DNA of 49,760 nucleotides, taken from positions 1 to 49,760 of the forward strand of contig URJJ01000015.1 in NCBI GenBank assembly GCA_900548185.1, in the 5' to 3' direction. A program made the position numbers and the translations under genes. Below are positions 15,682 through 24,932 of the stretch, one piece after another. This DNA comes from an uncultured Opitutales bacterium. Its GTDB lineage: Bacteria > Verrucomicrobiota > Verrucomicrobiia > Opitutales > Intestinicryptomonadaceae. Numbering within the stretch: position 1 is the first letter of the stretch; each line of letters starts with the position of its first letter. The notes beneath the pieces were generated by a model that had not been told where the DNA came from, did no database searches, and saw only the letters and a program-made list of their open reading frames with translations.

Positions 15682-18627
15682 ATGAAAAACCAAAGCGCCG
15701 GCGCGCCGGCAAACGCCAGGAACTCCGCCCCGAACTATATTCCGCTCTCCGTAGCCGACCGCGTCAGCATGCTGCGCGAGGCCGGGGCGGAATCGCCGGA
15801 CGGCCTGTTTGCGCACGTTCCGCGCGGCGTCATGTTCGATTCCGCGCCGGATATAGGGGAGGGAAAGTCAGACGCCGCCCTGCGCGGGGACTTCGCCGCA
15901 ATATCGCAAAAAAACCGCATCCCGCAACTGTCGTTTCTCGGAGGGGAATGCGGAGACTGGAAGGTGGATGAAATCGCCGGGGAAGTCTCCAAAATACGCG
16001 GCCTTTCGACGGCCTATACCCCGTACCAGCCGGAGCGCAGCCAGGGGACGCTTATCACGCACTGGATATACCAGTGCGCCATGTCGGCCCTCACCGGCTT
16101 CGAGGCCGTAAACTGTTCGCTCTACGACGGGGCAAGCGCGGTTTTTGAAGCGGCCGCGTGCGCATGCCGCCTGACAAAAAAAAGCGCGGTCCTGGCATGC
16201 GAATCCCTGTTTCCCGGCTATCTTGAAACGCTCGAAACGCTGGCGCGCGGAACGCCGATGCGCATAGTGAAAGTGCCGTCCGACCCCGCCTCAGGAACCA
16301 CTCCTGCCCCATCCGTGGCCGCCATGCTCTCCGAAACTCCGGACGCGGCGTGCGTAATATTTCCCCAGGTCGGCGCCTGGGGGGTTCTGGAGGACGCCGA
16401 CGCCATATGCGACGCCTGCCGCAGCGCGGGCGCAAAGTCCGTGGCCGTAATAGACCCGGCGCTCCTTGCGTATGGCGCCCTGAAGCCGCCGTCCGAATTC
16501 GGAAAGTTCGGGGCGGACATCGCAGTAGGCGAAGGCAGGCACCTCGCCTCCCCTCCGAATTTTGGCGGCCCCGGGCTCGGGATATTCGCAGTCAGGTTCA
16601 ACGCCTCTGCAAAAAACGACGTCCGCCAGGCGCCCGGACGCTTTGTGGGAAAGGCCCTTGACGAAGACGGCAGGGAATGCTTCACGATGGTGCTTTCCGC
16701 CCGCGAACAGCACATAAGGCGCGAAAAGGCCACATCCAACATCTGCTCAAACGAGGCGTTCGTGGCAACGCTGGCAGGGGCCTGCATGCTCGCGAAGTCG
16801 GACGCCGGCATGGCGTCCTCCGCAGCCCGCGCGCGCGCTGCGGCAGTGTCGGCGTTTGAAAGGATATGCTCGATACCGGGCTTTTCCCACGCCTTCGGGG
16901 CATCGGCCTTCTTCAACGAATTTTCGCTTTCCGTTCCGGCAGACCCTTCGCTTATAATATCGGAAGCCGCCGCTGAGGGGATGCATATCGGCGTTGAGGT
17001 CCGCGCTCCAGGCGGCGGGGAAAGGCTCCTTAGGATGTCATTTTCAGACAGGATTTCGGAGGGGCAGATACTCCGCGCCGCAGAATTTCTCGAAAGGTAC
17101 TCCGTCGCCGGGAAACCCCGCAGGGCCGCGATAGCCCCGGCAATTCCGGACTCTGCGCTGCGGAAGTCCCGCCCGGGGCTGCCGGAAATTTCAAGGGGGG
17201 AAATCCTCCGCTACTACCGCAGCCTTGGCGAACTCAACATTAGCCCCGACGACGCGTGCTACCCTCTCGGCTCCTGCACGATGAAATACAACCCTCCCAT
17301 ATGCGACGAGCTCGCCGCGCTTCCCGGATTTGAATCCTCCCACCCCCTCGCCCCGGAATGCTGCGTCCAGGGCTCCCTCGAAATCCTCTGGCGCTTTTCC
17401 GAAGCCGTAAAAAAGATAACCGGCCTGGACGCCGTTGCATGCCAGCCCGCAGCCGGAGCGCAGGGCGAGCTTTGCGCGATAAAAATGTTCCAGGCGTGGC
17501 ACCGCGACAATTCGGCAGGGCCCCGCGACGCAATCCTAATCCCCTCGACCGCCCACGGCACGAACTTTGCGACGGCGAAAGCCGCCGGATTTTCCGAGGA
17601 AAACATAATACACGTCGGCGCCGGACCAGACGGCCTCCTCTCGCTCGCCGACCTCCGCGAAAAGCTTGAAAAATACGGCCCGCGCGTTGCCGCGATAATG
17701 GTGACAAACCCAAACACCTCCGGGATTTTCGAGAGGGATTTCGGGGAAATCGCGCGCATGGTCCATGCCGCCGGGGGGCTTGTGTTCATGGACGGGGCGA
17801 ACTTCAACGCGATAGCCGGCCGCGTCAACCTCCGCAAAATGGGGGTCGACGCCGTGCACAACAACCTCCACAAAACCTGGGCGGTTTCCCACGGCGGCGG
17901 CGGCCCCGGCGACGCTTTCGTGGCTGTCAGGGACTTTCTCGCAGACTACATCCCCTCCTACATTGTGGAAAAACGCCCTAGGGGATTCAGGCTCGCAAGG
18001 CCGGAAAAGTCCATAGGCTCCCTCCACGCGCTGTTCGGCAATTTCGCCAACAAAATACGCGCCCTGGCCTACATTGAAAAATTGGGAACGGACGGGGTGC
18101 GGGACATGTCCGCAACTGCGGTGCTCGCCTCCCGCTACCTCTTCTCAGCCCTTTCAAAATCATGGGACACGCTCCCTGCGGGAAGCGGCGAACCGCGCAT
18201 GCACGAATTCATCCTAACCCTGTCCGAAGAGGACTTTAAGAGTCTTGAAAGCGCCGGGGTTCCGAGGCAGCTCGCCGTGTCGAGGGTGGGCAAGATGTTT
18301 CTCGACTACGGGTTCCACGCGCCGACCGTGTCGTTTCCGGAAACCTACGGGCTTATGATAGAGCCTACCGAAAGCTATTCAAAAGCCGAGCTGGACCGCT
18401 TCAGGGACGCCGTTATTTCCATAAAAAGGCTCATCCGCAACAGCCCGCTCTCTGCGGCGAAATCCCCGCGCTTCACCCCTGTGGGAAAAATCGACGAGGC
18501 TGCGGCCAGCCGCAAGCCCGTGCTCTCGGAACCCCTGAAGTCGCTTCCAAAAATCCATCCGAACCGGAAATCGCCGGGGGAGCTCGCCGGCCTTTCCATA
18601 AGCCGTATAGAAGACCTGCTCTCGTGA
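15682..18627 (+). CDS. gcvP: Glycine dehydrogenase (decarboxylating), fused GcvPA-GcvPB type
   Basis: A 981-residue P-protein of the glycine cleavage system, which decarboxylates glycine with pyridoxal phosphate and passes aminomethyl to lipoyl-GcvH. The first ~470 residues match the two-subunit-type GcvPA (TAYTPYQPERSQGTL, NCSLYDGASAVFEAA, FGGPGLGIFAVR, REQHIRREKATSNIC). The remainder matches GcvPB (CYPLGSCTMKYNPPICDEL, QPAAGAQGELCAI, STAHGTNFATA, MVTNPNTSGIF). The PLP lysine lies in NNLHKTWAVSHGGGGPGDAF. The YPLGSCTMKYNP wording is that of stand-alone GcvPB, so this looks like a fusion of the split form rather than the usual one-chain enzyme. No gcvT or gcvH flanks it. No strong ribosome site precedes ATG 15682. 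The C-terminal ~40 residues extend past the usual GcvPB end. Confidence 0.93.
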   Translation: MKNQSAGAPANARNSAPNYIPLSVADRVSMLREAGAESPDGLFAHVPRGVMFDSAPDIGEGKSDAALRGDFAAISQKNRIPQLSFLGGECGDWKVDEIAGEVSKIRGLSTAYTPYQPERSQGTLITHWIYQCAMSALTGFEAVNCSLYDGASAVFEAAACACRLTKKSAVLACESLFPGYLETLETLARGTPMRIVKVPSDPASGTTPAPSVAAMLSETPDAACVIFPQVGAWGVLEDADAICDACRSAGAKSVAVIDPALLAYGALKPPSEFGKFGADIAVGEGRHLASPPNFGGPGLGIFAVRFNASAKNDVRQAPGRFVGKALDEDGRECFTMVLSAREQHIRREKATSNICSNEAFVATLAGACMLAKSDAGMASSAARARAAAVSAFERICSIPGFSHAFGASAFFNEFSLSVPADPSLIISEAAAEGMHIGVEVRAPGGGERLLRMSFSDRISEGQILRAAEFLERYSVAGKPRRAAIAPAIPDSALRKSRPGLPEISRGEILRYYRSLGELNISPDDACYPLGSCTMKYNPPICDELAALPGFESSHPLAPECCVQGSLEILWRFSEAVKKITGLDAVACQPAAGAQGELCAIKMFQAWHRDNSAGPRDAILIPSTAHGTNFATAKAAGFSEENIIHVGAGPDGLLSLADLREKLEKYGPRVAAIMVTNPNTSGIFERDFGEIARMVHAAGGLVFMDGANFNAIAGRVNLRKMGVDAVHNNLHKTWAVSHGGGGPGDAFVAVRDFLADYIPSYIVEKRPRGFRLARPEKSIGSLHALFGNFANKIRALAYIEKLGTDGVRDMSATAVLASRYLFSALSKSWDTLPAGSGEPRMHEFILTLSEEDFKSLESAGVPRQLAVSRVGKMFLDYGFHAPTVSFPETYGLMIEPTESYSKAELDRFRDAVISIKRLIRNSPLSAAKSPRFTPVGKIDEAAASRKPVLSEPLKSLPKIHPNRKSPGELAGLSISRIEDLLS

Positions 18628-19308
18628 CCCGCAGCGCTGCGCGCCGGCATTCCGCGCAGCCGCCAAAGGCCGCGTGCGCCGTGGTTTGCCGGAGGGGATT
18701 TCACGGCTTCTCGGATTTTCCAAAGGATGCGCGGGCGGGAAAGGCCCCGTCATCCATTCCCCCCAGTCAGCCTGCAAAGGCGAGCACGGGAAAATGGAAG
18801 CGGTTTTTCCTAAAAACTTTGAGGAGCCTCCGAAAACCTCAAAAACAGAGAGGCTGCCGGCGGCTTGGGCCTTCGGAACTGGTTTGAGAAAAAATCGCCG
18901 CCCGGGCCTGCAATCTGCAAAAAAAATCGATTGTTTGAGAAAAAACCGCAGTAAAAATAATATCGCCTGCCAGGCAAGTCGGACTGCCCCGCAACCGCGT
19001 TTGGAATGCGGGAATACATCCAAACCCCTTTCCCTCAAACGCCCGATTCTTCCCCACAAACCCTACGGCGCGGCGCGATACAACCCCCTTTGCCAGCGCG
19101 GGTCTTTATTGAAAAACGAAGGCCCAAACGGCGCGCGCAAAATTTGGCGTCGAAAGTTTTCGCGGAACCCTCGGAGTTTCAGACATCGTAAGAAGGCCAG
19201 CAAAAAAACCAATGCGCTATGCCGCCAGCTTCGCCCATCGGCGGAACCCGCCATGGGCGGGCAATGCGCACTCCCATATCCTCGCCCGGCAAAAACGCCC
19301 GCCGCGCC
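18628..19308. other. Long intergenic region without recognised gene
   Basis: About 680 bases between convergent genes. Just after gcvP, GCTGCGCG (18636-18643) can pair with CGCGCAGC (18653-18660), but no T tract follows, so a terminator is doubtful. A 234-codon plus-strand frame crosses the region. Its Arg/Lys/Pro/Ser-rich composition and lack of domain content look like chance in GC-rich DNA. No tRNA, repeat array or RNA fold is recognised. Confidence 0.4.
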
Positions 19309-20040
19309 TCACTTCCAAAAGGTTTTCGCGCAGCAGAGAACCGCCCCGTCGGAAGCCCTGGAAAGCCTGTGGAAATAGCATCCTCCGGCGCCCGCAAAGC
19401 TTTCCGAAACTATCTCGTCGCCGAGAAATGCCTCGCGCATGTAGCGTATGGCGTATGACGAAAGCCGCCTGCCCGACACCTCTCCCAAAGGCATGGATTC
19501 AATGGCGCGGGGCAGGTAGCGGACGTTGTTTAAATGGTTGTTGAAGTCGAGGTCCGCCTGGCGCACCTTCTGCGAGGCGGAGCCGATGATTTCCCCGGAA
19601 GCTTCGAGGCGCTCAAACGGGGCTGCATCCGGGCTATGGGAGGCGTCGGCAGAGAAGGCCCGGGCAAACTCAGGAAAGCGCGCGGGCCTGTGGGTCTTCA
19701 AATCCGCCATCAGAGCCCTGAAAGAGCCGCGCGCAAATTCCGCGCCGCCCTCCGACATCGAAAAGCCCATCACGAGAAAAAGCGGAGAAACGCTCCTGGC
19801 CCACACGTCCACCTTCACGCGTCCGCGCCAGAACGGCATCGGGCCGGGAATCTCGGCGCGGGCGTCTGAAATCAGCCATGTGAGGCCGGATTTCGCAACG
19901 TCGTAGGCCGCCATTTTCTTTGATGCCGCAAACTCCGCGAAACATTCCTGAAAGTAGAAGCCGACATAGAAGTCGCGCAGGCGGTACTCCGGATCCATTT
20001 CGGAGCCGCGCACCGAATAGCATGTTGAAAATACACACAT
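19309..20040 (-). CDS. Acyl-ACP thioesterase, FatA/FatB-like
   Basis: A 243-residue double-hotdog protein. The first hotdog begins FSTCYSVRGSEMDPEYRL and includes SGLTWLISDARAEIPGPMPF followed by WRGRVKVDVWARS. The second has RQADLDFNNHLNNVRYLPRA, the family D-x-D-x-N-x-H-x-N-N-x-x-Y signature with the catalytic Asn/His region. Such enzymes hydrolyse acyl-ACP to free fatty acids in the cytoplasm and set chain length. It starts three bases after the stop of the GH35 gene, so it is cotranscribed with it, although no functional link is obvious. Confidence 0.85.
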   Translation of the reverse strand: MCVFSTCYSVRGSEMDPEYRLRDFYVGFYFQECFAEFAASKKMAAYDVAKSGLTWLISDARAEIPGPMPFWRGRVKVDVWARSVSPLFLVMGFSMSEGGAEFARGSFRALMADLKTHRPARFPEFARAFSADASHSPDAAPFERLEASGEIIGSASQKVRQADLDFNNHLNNVRYLPRAIESMPLGEVSGRRLSSYAIRYMREAFLGDEIVSESFAGAGGCYFHRLSRASDGAVLCCAKTFWK

Positions 20041-20043
20041 GCC

Positions 20044-21756
20044 CTACTGCGCCCCGTCCAGAAAGCCCGTATTTTTGTATGTGGAATTTCCAACCGTAAA
20101 GACATGCGCCCTTATGACGGAAATCTGCCCCGGACGCGCGTCGCGCTTGAGATAGACCGGCGGCATGTGCAGCCCCCCGACGCCCCCGTGGGCCTCGTCG
20201 CCGCCGAGGTACCTTGAAGTTTTCCACTCCCCGCCCTCGTAGCGCCCCTCGCGCAGCAGGCCGTAGCCGATGCCCCTCTTTTCCTTCAGGTTTGAAAAGA
20301 AGTGCACGTCGATTCCGGAGCCCGCAACCAGAAACTCCTCCTTTGAAAGCCTTATGATAAGGCCGTAGCCGGGATAGTCGTAATTGTAGTGAACGTTTGC
20401 CCGGATGTCTCCGAAATCGAAGCTGTCCGCCTTCTGGGTGTCGCGCAGGTGGGCCTGCTGCATGAATCCGCGCATGTTATCCCCGGCGCGTGCCTTTGTG
20501 ATTTCAGGCATGAGGTTTGCCAGAACCCCGTAGGCGTCGGCGAGCGGATGGCCCGGGCCGTAAACCGGATAGTCTATCGCAAACGGAGAAAACCCTATGG
20601 CGCCCAGCTCGCCTATCGTATAAAACGCCTTAGCAGGGCCGCTTTCGCCGTCCCCCTCCCAGAGGGCGCACGCCTCCGGAACAAACAGGGGGTTGCCCGC
20701 GCGCACAAACTGACGGCACTTGGCGACGAACTCCCGCTGGTAGTTGTCGACCGCCAAAAAGTCAACGGAGGGGGCCGCCGCCTGCCATACGTCTATCATG
20801 CGGTGGTTCGGGCCGCCGCTCGGGTAAGAGCCCGGAGGCGGGTTGCCGGGGGAAATGGTCCAGGCGTTGACGTACATGGGGATATTGTGGATTTTCTTTC
20901 CGGCGCGCGCCAGCTCCTCGACAAACCGCCCGTAGTGCCAGGCCATGAACATTTCGTCAGCCAGCGCATTGCCCTGCCCGAATACCTCCTCCCACGAGCC
21001 GCCGCGCCTGCGCCCGTTCCGCTCCCAGGCTTCCGCTATTTCGGGAAGTATATCCCGCCCCGCCCCGATGCGGGAGAGAAGCTCTTCGGGAACCTTTTCC
21101 CTGAACGCCTTTTCCGCCTCGGGCGAACGGTCGCGCGAATCGTCCAAAAGGCCAATCTCGTTTTCAATCTGGACCATTATGACGGTTTCGCCCCGGGGAT
21201 CCTCGTTTTTTATAAATTCCATCATTGCGGAGAACGCCCTCTTGTCCGCCTTGAGGACTTCCGGGGAAAGGCTTGAAAGGTACGGCCTGTTTTCCCCGTT
21301 TTTATTCACCATGCGCGGGAAGCGCGAAGTATCGCGCATCACCCAGTGCGGGGCATAGCCCGACGAGCCGTTTTTCCAGCTTCCAAACCACAGAGGCACG
21401 AGCTTCACGCCCCGCTCCCTCGCCTGGGCGATGAGGGATTTCAGCACGGAAAAATCGAAATTGCCCTCGGTTCGCTCCACCTGCTCCCACGCAACGGCGA
21501 CGAGGACCGTGTTTAGGTTCAGCCTCTTCAGGGAGTCCCATTTTGAGAGCATGTCCTCCGCAGTGGAGCCGCTTGAGTTCAAAAGCTCCCCCCCGAGTAT
21601 CACAAACGGCTCCCCGCCCACATGGAGCCTCGCCCTGCCGTCTTCAGAGCGGACAATGGAGGGCGTCGGCCCCGCAAACGCCGAACACGCGGCAAGCGCA
21701 GCGCAAAAAAACGGCGCTACAACCGAAATTCTCAGATTCCTTTTCCAATCATTCAT
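20044..21756 (-). CDS. Exported GH35-type beta-galactosidase-like glycoside hydrolase
   Basis: A 570-residue protein with signal sequence MNDWKRNLRISVVAPFFCAA and a possible lipobox LAAC (Cys24), so it may be an outer-membrane lipoprotein. The TIM-barrel part has FVILGGELLNSSGSTAED, VLVAVAWEQVERTEGNFDFS, the acid/base region VQIENEIG (Glu200) and the nucleophile region LFVPEACALWEG (Glu361), matching GH35/GH-A enzymes. The C-terminal ~150 residues look like the DUF5597-type beta domain that accompanies many GH35 proteins. It likely removes terminal galactosyl residues from polysaccharides. The start at 21756 is chosen for GGGGGA six bases upstream. It is followed at once by the acyl-ACP thioesterase gene. 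Confidence 0.85.
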   Translation of the reverse strand: MNDWKRNLRISVVAPFFCAALAACSAFAGPTPSIVRSEDGRARLHVGGEPFVILGGELLNSSGSTAEDMLSKWDSLKRLNLNTVLVAVAWEQVERTEGNFDFSVLKSLIAQARERGVKLVPLWFGSWKNGSSGYAPHWVMRDTSRFPRMVNKNGENRPYLSSLSPEVLKADKRAFSAMMEFIKNEDPRGETVIMVQIENEIGLLDDSRDRSPEAEKAFREKVPEELLSRIGAGRDILPEIAEAWERNGRRRGGSWEEVFGQGNALADEMFMAWHYGRFVEELARAGKKIHNIPMYVNAWTISPGNPPPGSYPSGGPNHRMIDVWQAAAPSVDFLAVDNYQREFVAKCRQFVRAGNPLFVPEACALWEGDGESGPAKAFYTIGELGAIGFSPFAIDYPVYGPGHPLADAYGVLANLMPEITKARAGDNMRGFMQQAHLRDTQKADSFDFGDIRANVHYNYDYPGYGLIIRLSKEEFLVAGSGIDVHFFSNLKEKRGIGYGLLREGRYEGGEWKTSRYLGGDEAHGGVGGLHMPPVYLKRDARPGQISVIRAHVFTVGNSTYKNTGFLDGAQ

Positions 21757-22001
21757 GGCATTCCCCCAAAGCGGTTTTATTTCCAAAAATATCAGATTTC
21801 AGGCTGAAAAACTCAAGGCTAAAGAGCGACCATTCCGCTTTGCAATTGTAACGATAAAACGCCTCCGCACCCGGCTCCGCCCAAGGAGGGCGACCGGCGG
21901 CTTCTCAAACCTTTTGAGTAAAATCATAAAGGCTTCCAGAGTCCCCCGCACAAAAAAACCGTACTCCCCCCTTAAGCAAAATCCCCCCTTCAAAAATGCG
22001 C
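21757..22001. other. Intergenic region upstream of the GH35 gene
   Basis: About 245 bases that must hold the promoter of the GH35-thioesterase pair. A weak match, TTGAGT followed by GATATT on the minus strand, is present near 21790-21820, but I would not rely on it. Nothing else is seen before the hisG terminator. Confidence 0.3.
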
Positions 22002-22031
22002 AAAAAAAAACGCGGGAAATATTTTCCCGCG
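22002..22031 (-). terminator. Rho-independent terminator of hisG
   Basis: CGCGGGAAA and TTTCCCGCG (22011-22031) form a nine-base-pair stem with a three-base loop, followed on the minus strand by nine T residues (22010-22002). It lies 25 bases after the hisG stop and closes the co-oriented block that begins near 30 kb. Confidence 0.9.
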
Positions 22032-22055
22032 CAAAATCGCATGCAAAATCAGAAA

Positions 22056-22934
22056 TCAGGGAACGACCTTGTTGAGCGAATACTCCACAATGCCTTCCGC
22101 ACCGGCCGACTTCAATGTCGGTATGATTTCGCGGACGGTCTTCTCGTCAACTATCGTCTCTACCGCGACCCATGCGGGGTCCGAAAGCTGGGAAACCGTC
22201 GGCGTGCGCAGGGCAGGAAGGGCGCCTATTATGCGGTTCAGGCTGGATTTCGGCAGGTTCATCTTAAGCCCTACCTTGCTTGCAGCCGACAACGCCGCCT
22301 GCAAGAGCATGGCTATGGATTCTATCTTGCGGCGCTTCTCGGGGTTTTCCCAAGCCTTCTTGTTGGCAATGAGCTTGGTGTTGGTGTAGAGCATCGTGTC
22401 GATGATGCGCAGGTTGTTTGCCTTGATGGAAGAGCCGGTCTCCGTGATGTCGGCGATGGCGTCCACGAGGTCGGGAACCTTGACTTCAGTAGCGCCCCAT
22501 GAGAATTCGACTTCGGCCTTCACGCCCTTCTCCTCAAGGTAGCGCTTTGTGAAATTGACAAGTTCGGTCGCAACGCGCCTGCCGTTCAAATCCTCCACGG
22601 ACTTTATGTCGGAGTCTTCCTTGACGCAGAGCACCCAGCGGGACTTGAGGGCGGTTGCCTTGCTGTAAATGAGGTCGCAGACTTCCACGACGTCGCTGTT
22701 ATTTTCAATTATCCAGTCGTAGCCCGTCAGGCCGCAGTCGAAAAACCCCAGCTCCACATAGCGGCTGATTTCCTGGGCCCGCACAAAGCGGCCGTCGAGT
22801 TCGGGGTCGTCGATTGACGGCTTGTAGGAGCGCGAGCTCTTGGTGATTTTCCAGCCCGCCCTACCGAACAGGCTTATTGTGGATTCTTCCAGGCTGCCCT
22901 TTGGCAGGCCCAACATGATGAGGGGATTGCTCAC
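22056..22934 (-). CDS. hisG: ATP phosphoribosyltransferase, long form
   Basis: A 292-residue enzyme for the first step of histidine biosynthesis (ATP + PRPP to phosphoribosyl-ATP). Visible features are the N-terminal LGLPKGSLEESTISLFGRAG, ELGFFDCGLTGYDWI, RVATELVNFTKRYLEEKGV, and the PRPP-binding AIADITETGSSIKANNLRII. The length and the C-terminal ~75 residues (MNLPKSSLNRIIGALPAL to the end) show the ACT-like regulatory domain of the long form, which is feedback-inhibited by histidine and does not need HisZ. No other his genes are in the window. The gene lies 45 bases downstream of tRNA-Gly and is followed by a strong terminator. Confidence 0.95.
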   Translation of the reverse strand: MSNPLIMLGLPKGSLEESTISLFGRAGWKITKSSRSYKPSIDDPELDGRFVRAQEISRYVELGFFDCGLTGYDWIIENNSDVVEVCDLIYSKATALKSRWVLCVKEDSDIKSVEDLNGRRVATELVNFTKRYLEEKGVKAEVEFSWGATEVKVPDLVDAIADITETGSSIKANNLRIIDTMLYTNTKLIANKKAWENPEKRRKIESIAMLLQAALSAASKVGLKMNLPKSSLNRIIGALPALRTPTVSQLSDPAWVAVETIVDEKTVREIIPTLKSAGAEGIVEYSLNKVVP

Positions 22935-22978
22935 GAATGTGTCCTTTGCGTTTGGCCGCCGAAGCGTGCCTAAAAAAA

Positions 22979-23052
22979 TGGTGCGGGCAGACAGAATCGA
23001 ACTGTCACAATCTGCTTGGAAAACAGAGGTTCTACCACTAAACTATGCCCGC
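22979..23052 (-). tRNA. tRNA-Gly (anticodon TCC)
   Basis: A complete 74-base cloverleaf including the encoded CCA. The acceptor stem is GCGGGCA/TGCCCGC. The D arm follows, then an anticodon stem TCTGT/GCAGA around loop TTTCCAA (anticodon TCC), and a T arm GACAG-TTCGATT-CTGTC. It lies between lnt and hisG on the same strand, with about 30 and 45 bases to its neighbours, so it is probably processed from a shared transcript. Confidence 0.97.
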
Positions 23053-23082
23053 CTAAGTTTCAAACAACTTAAAGCCCACAAA

Positions 23083-24849
23083 TCATCCACACTTCACCGG
23101 ATTCGTCAAGATTTTTTTGCGAAGAAAAACGGCAGCCAATATATACGCCGCACAGGCCGCCGGAAACCAGTCGCCAAAGCGCATGTAGAAAGTTTGCACG
23201 CCGTCGAAATTGGAGTATGTGGGCACGTCCGCGTAGCCGGCCCCCCTGAAATATATGGAGCCGCTATCGTCCGCAAGCGGGCCGCCGCGCGCGCGCCTCA
23301 GGGTGGACTCCGAAACCGGCATCCCCTCGGGGTCCGTCAAGTCCAGCACTTCGCGCGCCTCGCCCGAGCCGTCGAAAATCCCCCCCCCGGCGTTGCGCAG
23401 CGCGAAAGCGGGCACGAGCCTGCCGTACTGGTCGAACACGCCGCTTAATCCGTTTATAGAAGAGCGGAGGACCGGCCTGCGGGTTGAGACTGCCATGAAT
23501 GCCGAATGGGCCGCGTGCTGCCACGCCCCGCCCTCGCGGCCGTACCATGAGTCGTTCGTGCAAACAAACAGCATGTCGGCCCCCGCGTTCGCCGCCGCCC
23601 GGCCTATCTGCGGGAACACGTCCTCATAGCATATTACGGGGGCTATCTTCCATTTCCTTCCGGCGATTTCCCCCTCCAGGACAACCGGCCCCGCCCCCGG
23701 CGTCATACCACCGACGGGCACCACCCCCGAATCGAGGAAGAAGCACCACGCCGGCTTGTATTCGCCGAAGGGGACGAGCTTTTGCTTTGCGTAAAACTTT
23801 TCGCAAAGCCCCGTTTTTTCCGACACGAAAAACGCCGCATTGTAGCGCGTGGAGCCTTCCCAGCCCCCTCCGGGGCCGGGATAGTACGCCCCGTTTCCCA
23901 TGAGGATGGGCGCCCCTGCGTCCCTTGCGGCAGCCTCAACCCATTCCCTCACCCCGGGCGTTCCAATCACGGGCCACTGCGGCGGAGTGGACGACTCCGG
24001 CCATAGCACGACATCCACGCGCGCCTTTTTGAGCGCCATGGTGAGGCGCCTGAGCGTGTCGAGGTTGCGCATGCCGAGTTCCGAGCTCCAGTTGAGGATT
24101 CCGGCGAAGTCGGTCTGCACCATTCCGGCGCGAAATTCGCGGCGCATTGCGCCGACCCTCGGCATGTTTGAAATGTACATGAAAAGGCACGCCATGACCA
24201 TTCCAGCCCCGATGTAGAATTCCGGCGAAAACCTGCCCGCCCCCGAAGCGCGCGCGCCTCCGGAGACCCTCGACTTGTGCCACGCCCACGTCCTGCACAC
24301 GAATTCGCCCAGGCCCATGTTGAAAAATATCAGGACGAAGGATATTATGTACGGCCCCCCTATTTCCGCAGGCTGTATGACGGCCGGGCGGAGCCACTGG
24401 CTGTGCGCCAGAAGCATCCACGGAAACCCCGTGAAGAGAAACGACCTGACCCACTCGAGGACGACCCACGCCGACGCCAGGAAAAGAATCCTCGCCATGC
24501 GCGACGCAAAGGGGCTGCCGTCGCGCGGGGCGAACTTGAAAAGCATCCACATCCACGCGAGCATGAAAAGCCCGAGCACGGCCGAAAGGCCTGCGAGAAA
24601 GACCGCGCCCGCCGGGGGGTACACGAACCTGAGCCACGCGAGAATCGCGCACCACGCGCACCACGAGCCAGCCGCCGAAACCGCGAGCCACGCTTTGGAA
24701 GAAAGCCCGCCGCGCCTGGCCGCCACGTAAAAAAGCGCGGCAAAGACGTACGCGAATTCGGCCACGCCGAAAGGCTCGAACGAGGCCGCGTAAAGCGCGA
24801 ACCCCGCAACGGTCGCCGCTATCGCGGCAATTTTTGCAAGTGGCGGCAT
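23083..24849 (-). CDS. lnt: Apolipoprotein N-acyltransferase
   Basis: A 588-residue inner-membrane enzyme that adds the third acyl chain to outer-membrane lipoproteins. Five to six hydrophobic helices fill the first ~225 residues, followed by a nitrilase-like periplasmic domain and a last helix near AACAAYILAAVFL. The catalytic triad is visible: Glu285 in VVLWPESSTPP, Lys357 in KQKLVPFGEYKP, Cys407 in VICYEDVFP. Length exceeds the E. coli enzyme by about 75 residues, partly through a C-terminal loop before the final helix. It is transcribed after secA (84-base gap) and before tRNA-Gly. Its presence supports a Gram-negative envelope, consistent with the lipoproteins elsewhere in the window. 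Confidence 0.93.
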   Translation of the reverse strand: MPPLAKIAAIAATVAGFALYAASFEPFGVAEFAYVFAALFYVAARRGGLSSKAWLAVSAAGSWCAWCAILAWLRFVYPPAGAVFLAGLSAVLGLFMLAWMWMLFKFAPRDGSPFASRMARILFLASAWVVLEWVRSFLFTGFPWMLLAHSQWLRPAVIQPAEIGGPYIISFVLIFFNMGLGEFVCRTWAWHKSRVSGGARASGAGRFSPEFYIGAGMVMACLFMYISNMPRVGAMRREFRAGMVQTDFAGILNWSSELGMRNLDTLRRLTMALKKARVDVVLWPESSTPPQWPVIGTPGVREWVEAAARDAGAPILMGNGAYYPGPGGGWEGSTRYNAAFFVSEKTGLCEKFYAKQKLVPFGEYKPAWCFFLDSGVVPVGGMTPGAGPVVLEGEIAGRKWKIAPVICYEDVFPQIGRAAANAGADMLFVCTNDSWYGREGGAWQHAAHSAFMAVSTRRPVLRSSINGLSGVFDQYGRLVPAFALRNAGGGIFDGSGEAREVLDLTDPEGMPVSESTLRRARGGPLADDSGSIYFRGAGYADVPTYSNFDGVQTFYMRFGDWFPAACAAYILAAVFLRKKILTNPVKCG

Positions 24850-24932
24850 TTTTTTCAGACCAGCATAAAGGCCCCGCCGGGCGGGCGCAGATGCGCCCCA
24901 AGGCCCGAAGGCAGGGCCGAAAGCGCGGAAAA

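Noticed and set aside
18636..18660. An eight-base-pair hairpin just after gcvP
   Set aside because: No T tract follows, so it was not called as a terminator.
18674..19378. A 234-codon plus-strand open frame in the gap after gcvP
   Set aside because: Not antisense for most of its length, but Arg/Lys/Pro/Ser-rich, without ribosome site or motif, and its end overlaps the thioesterase gene.
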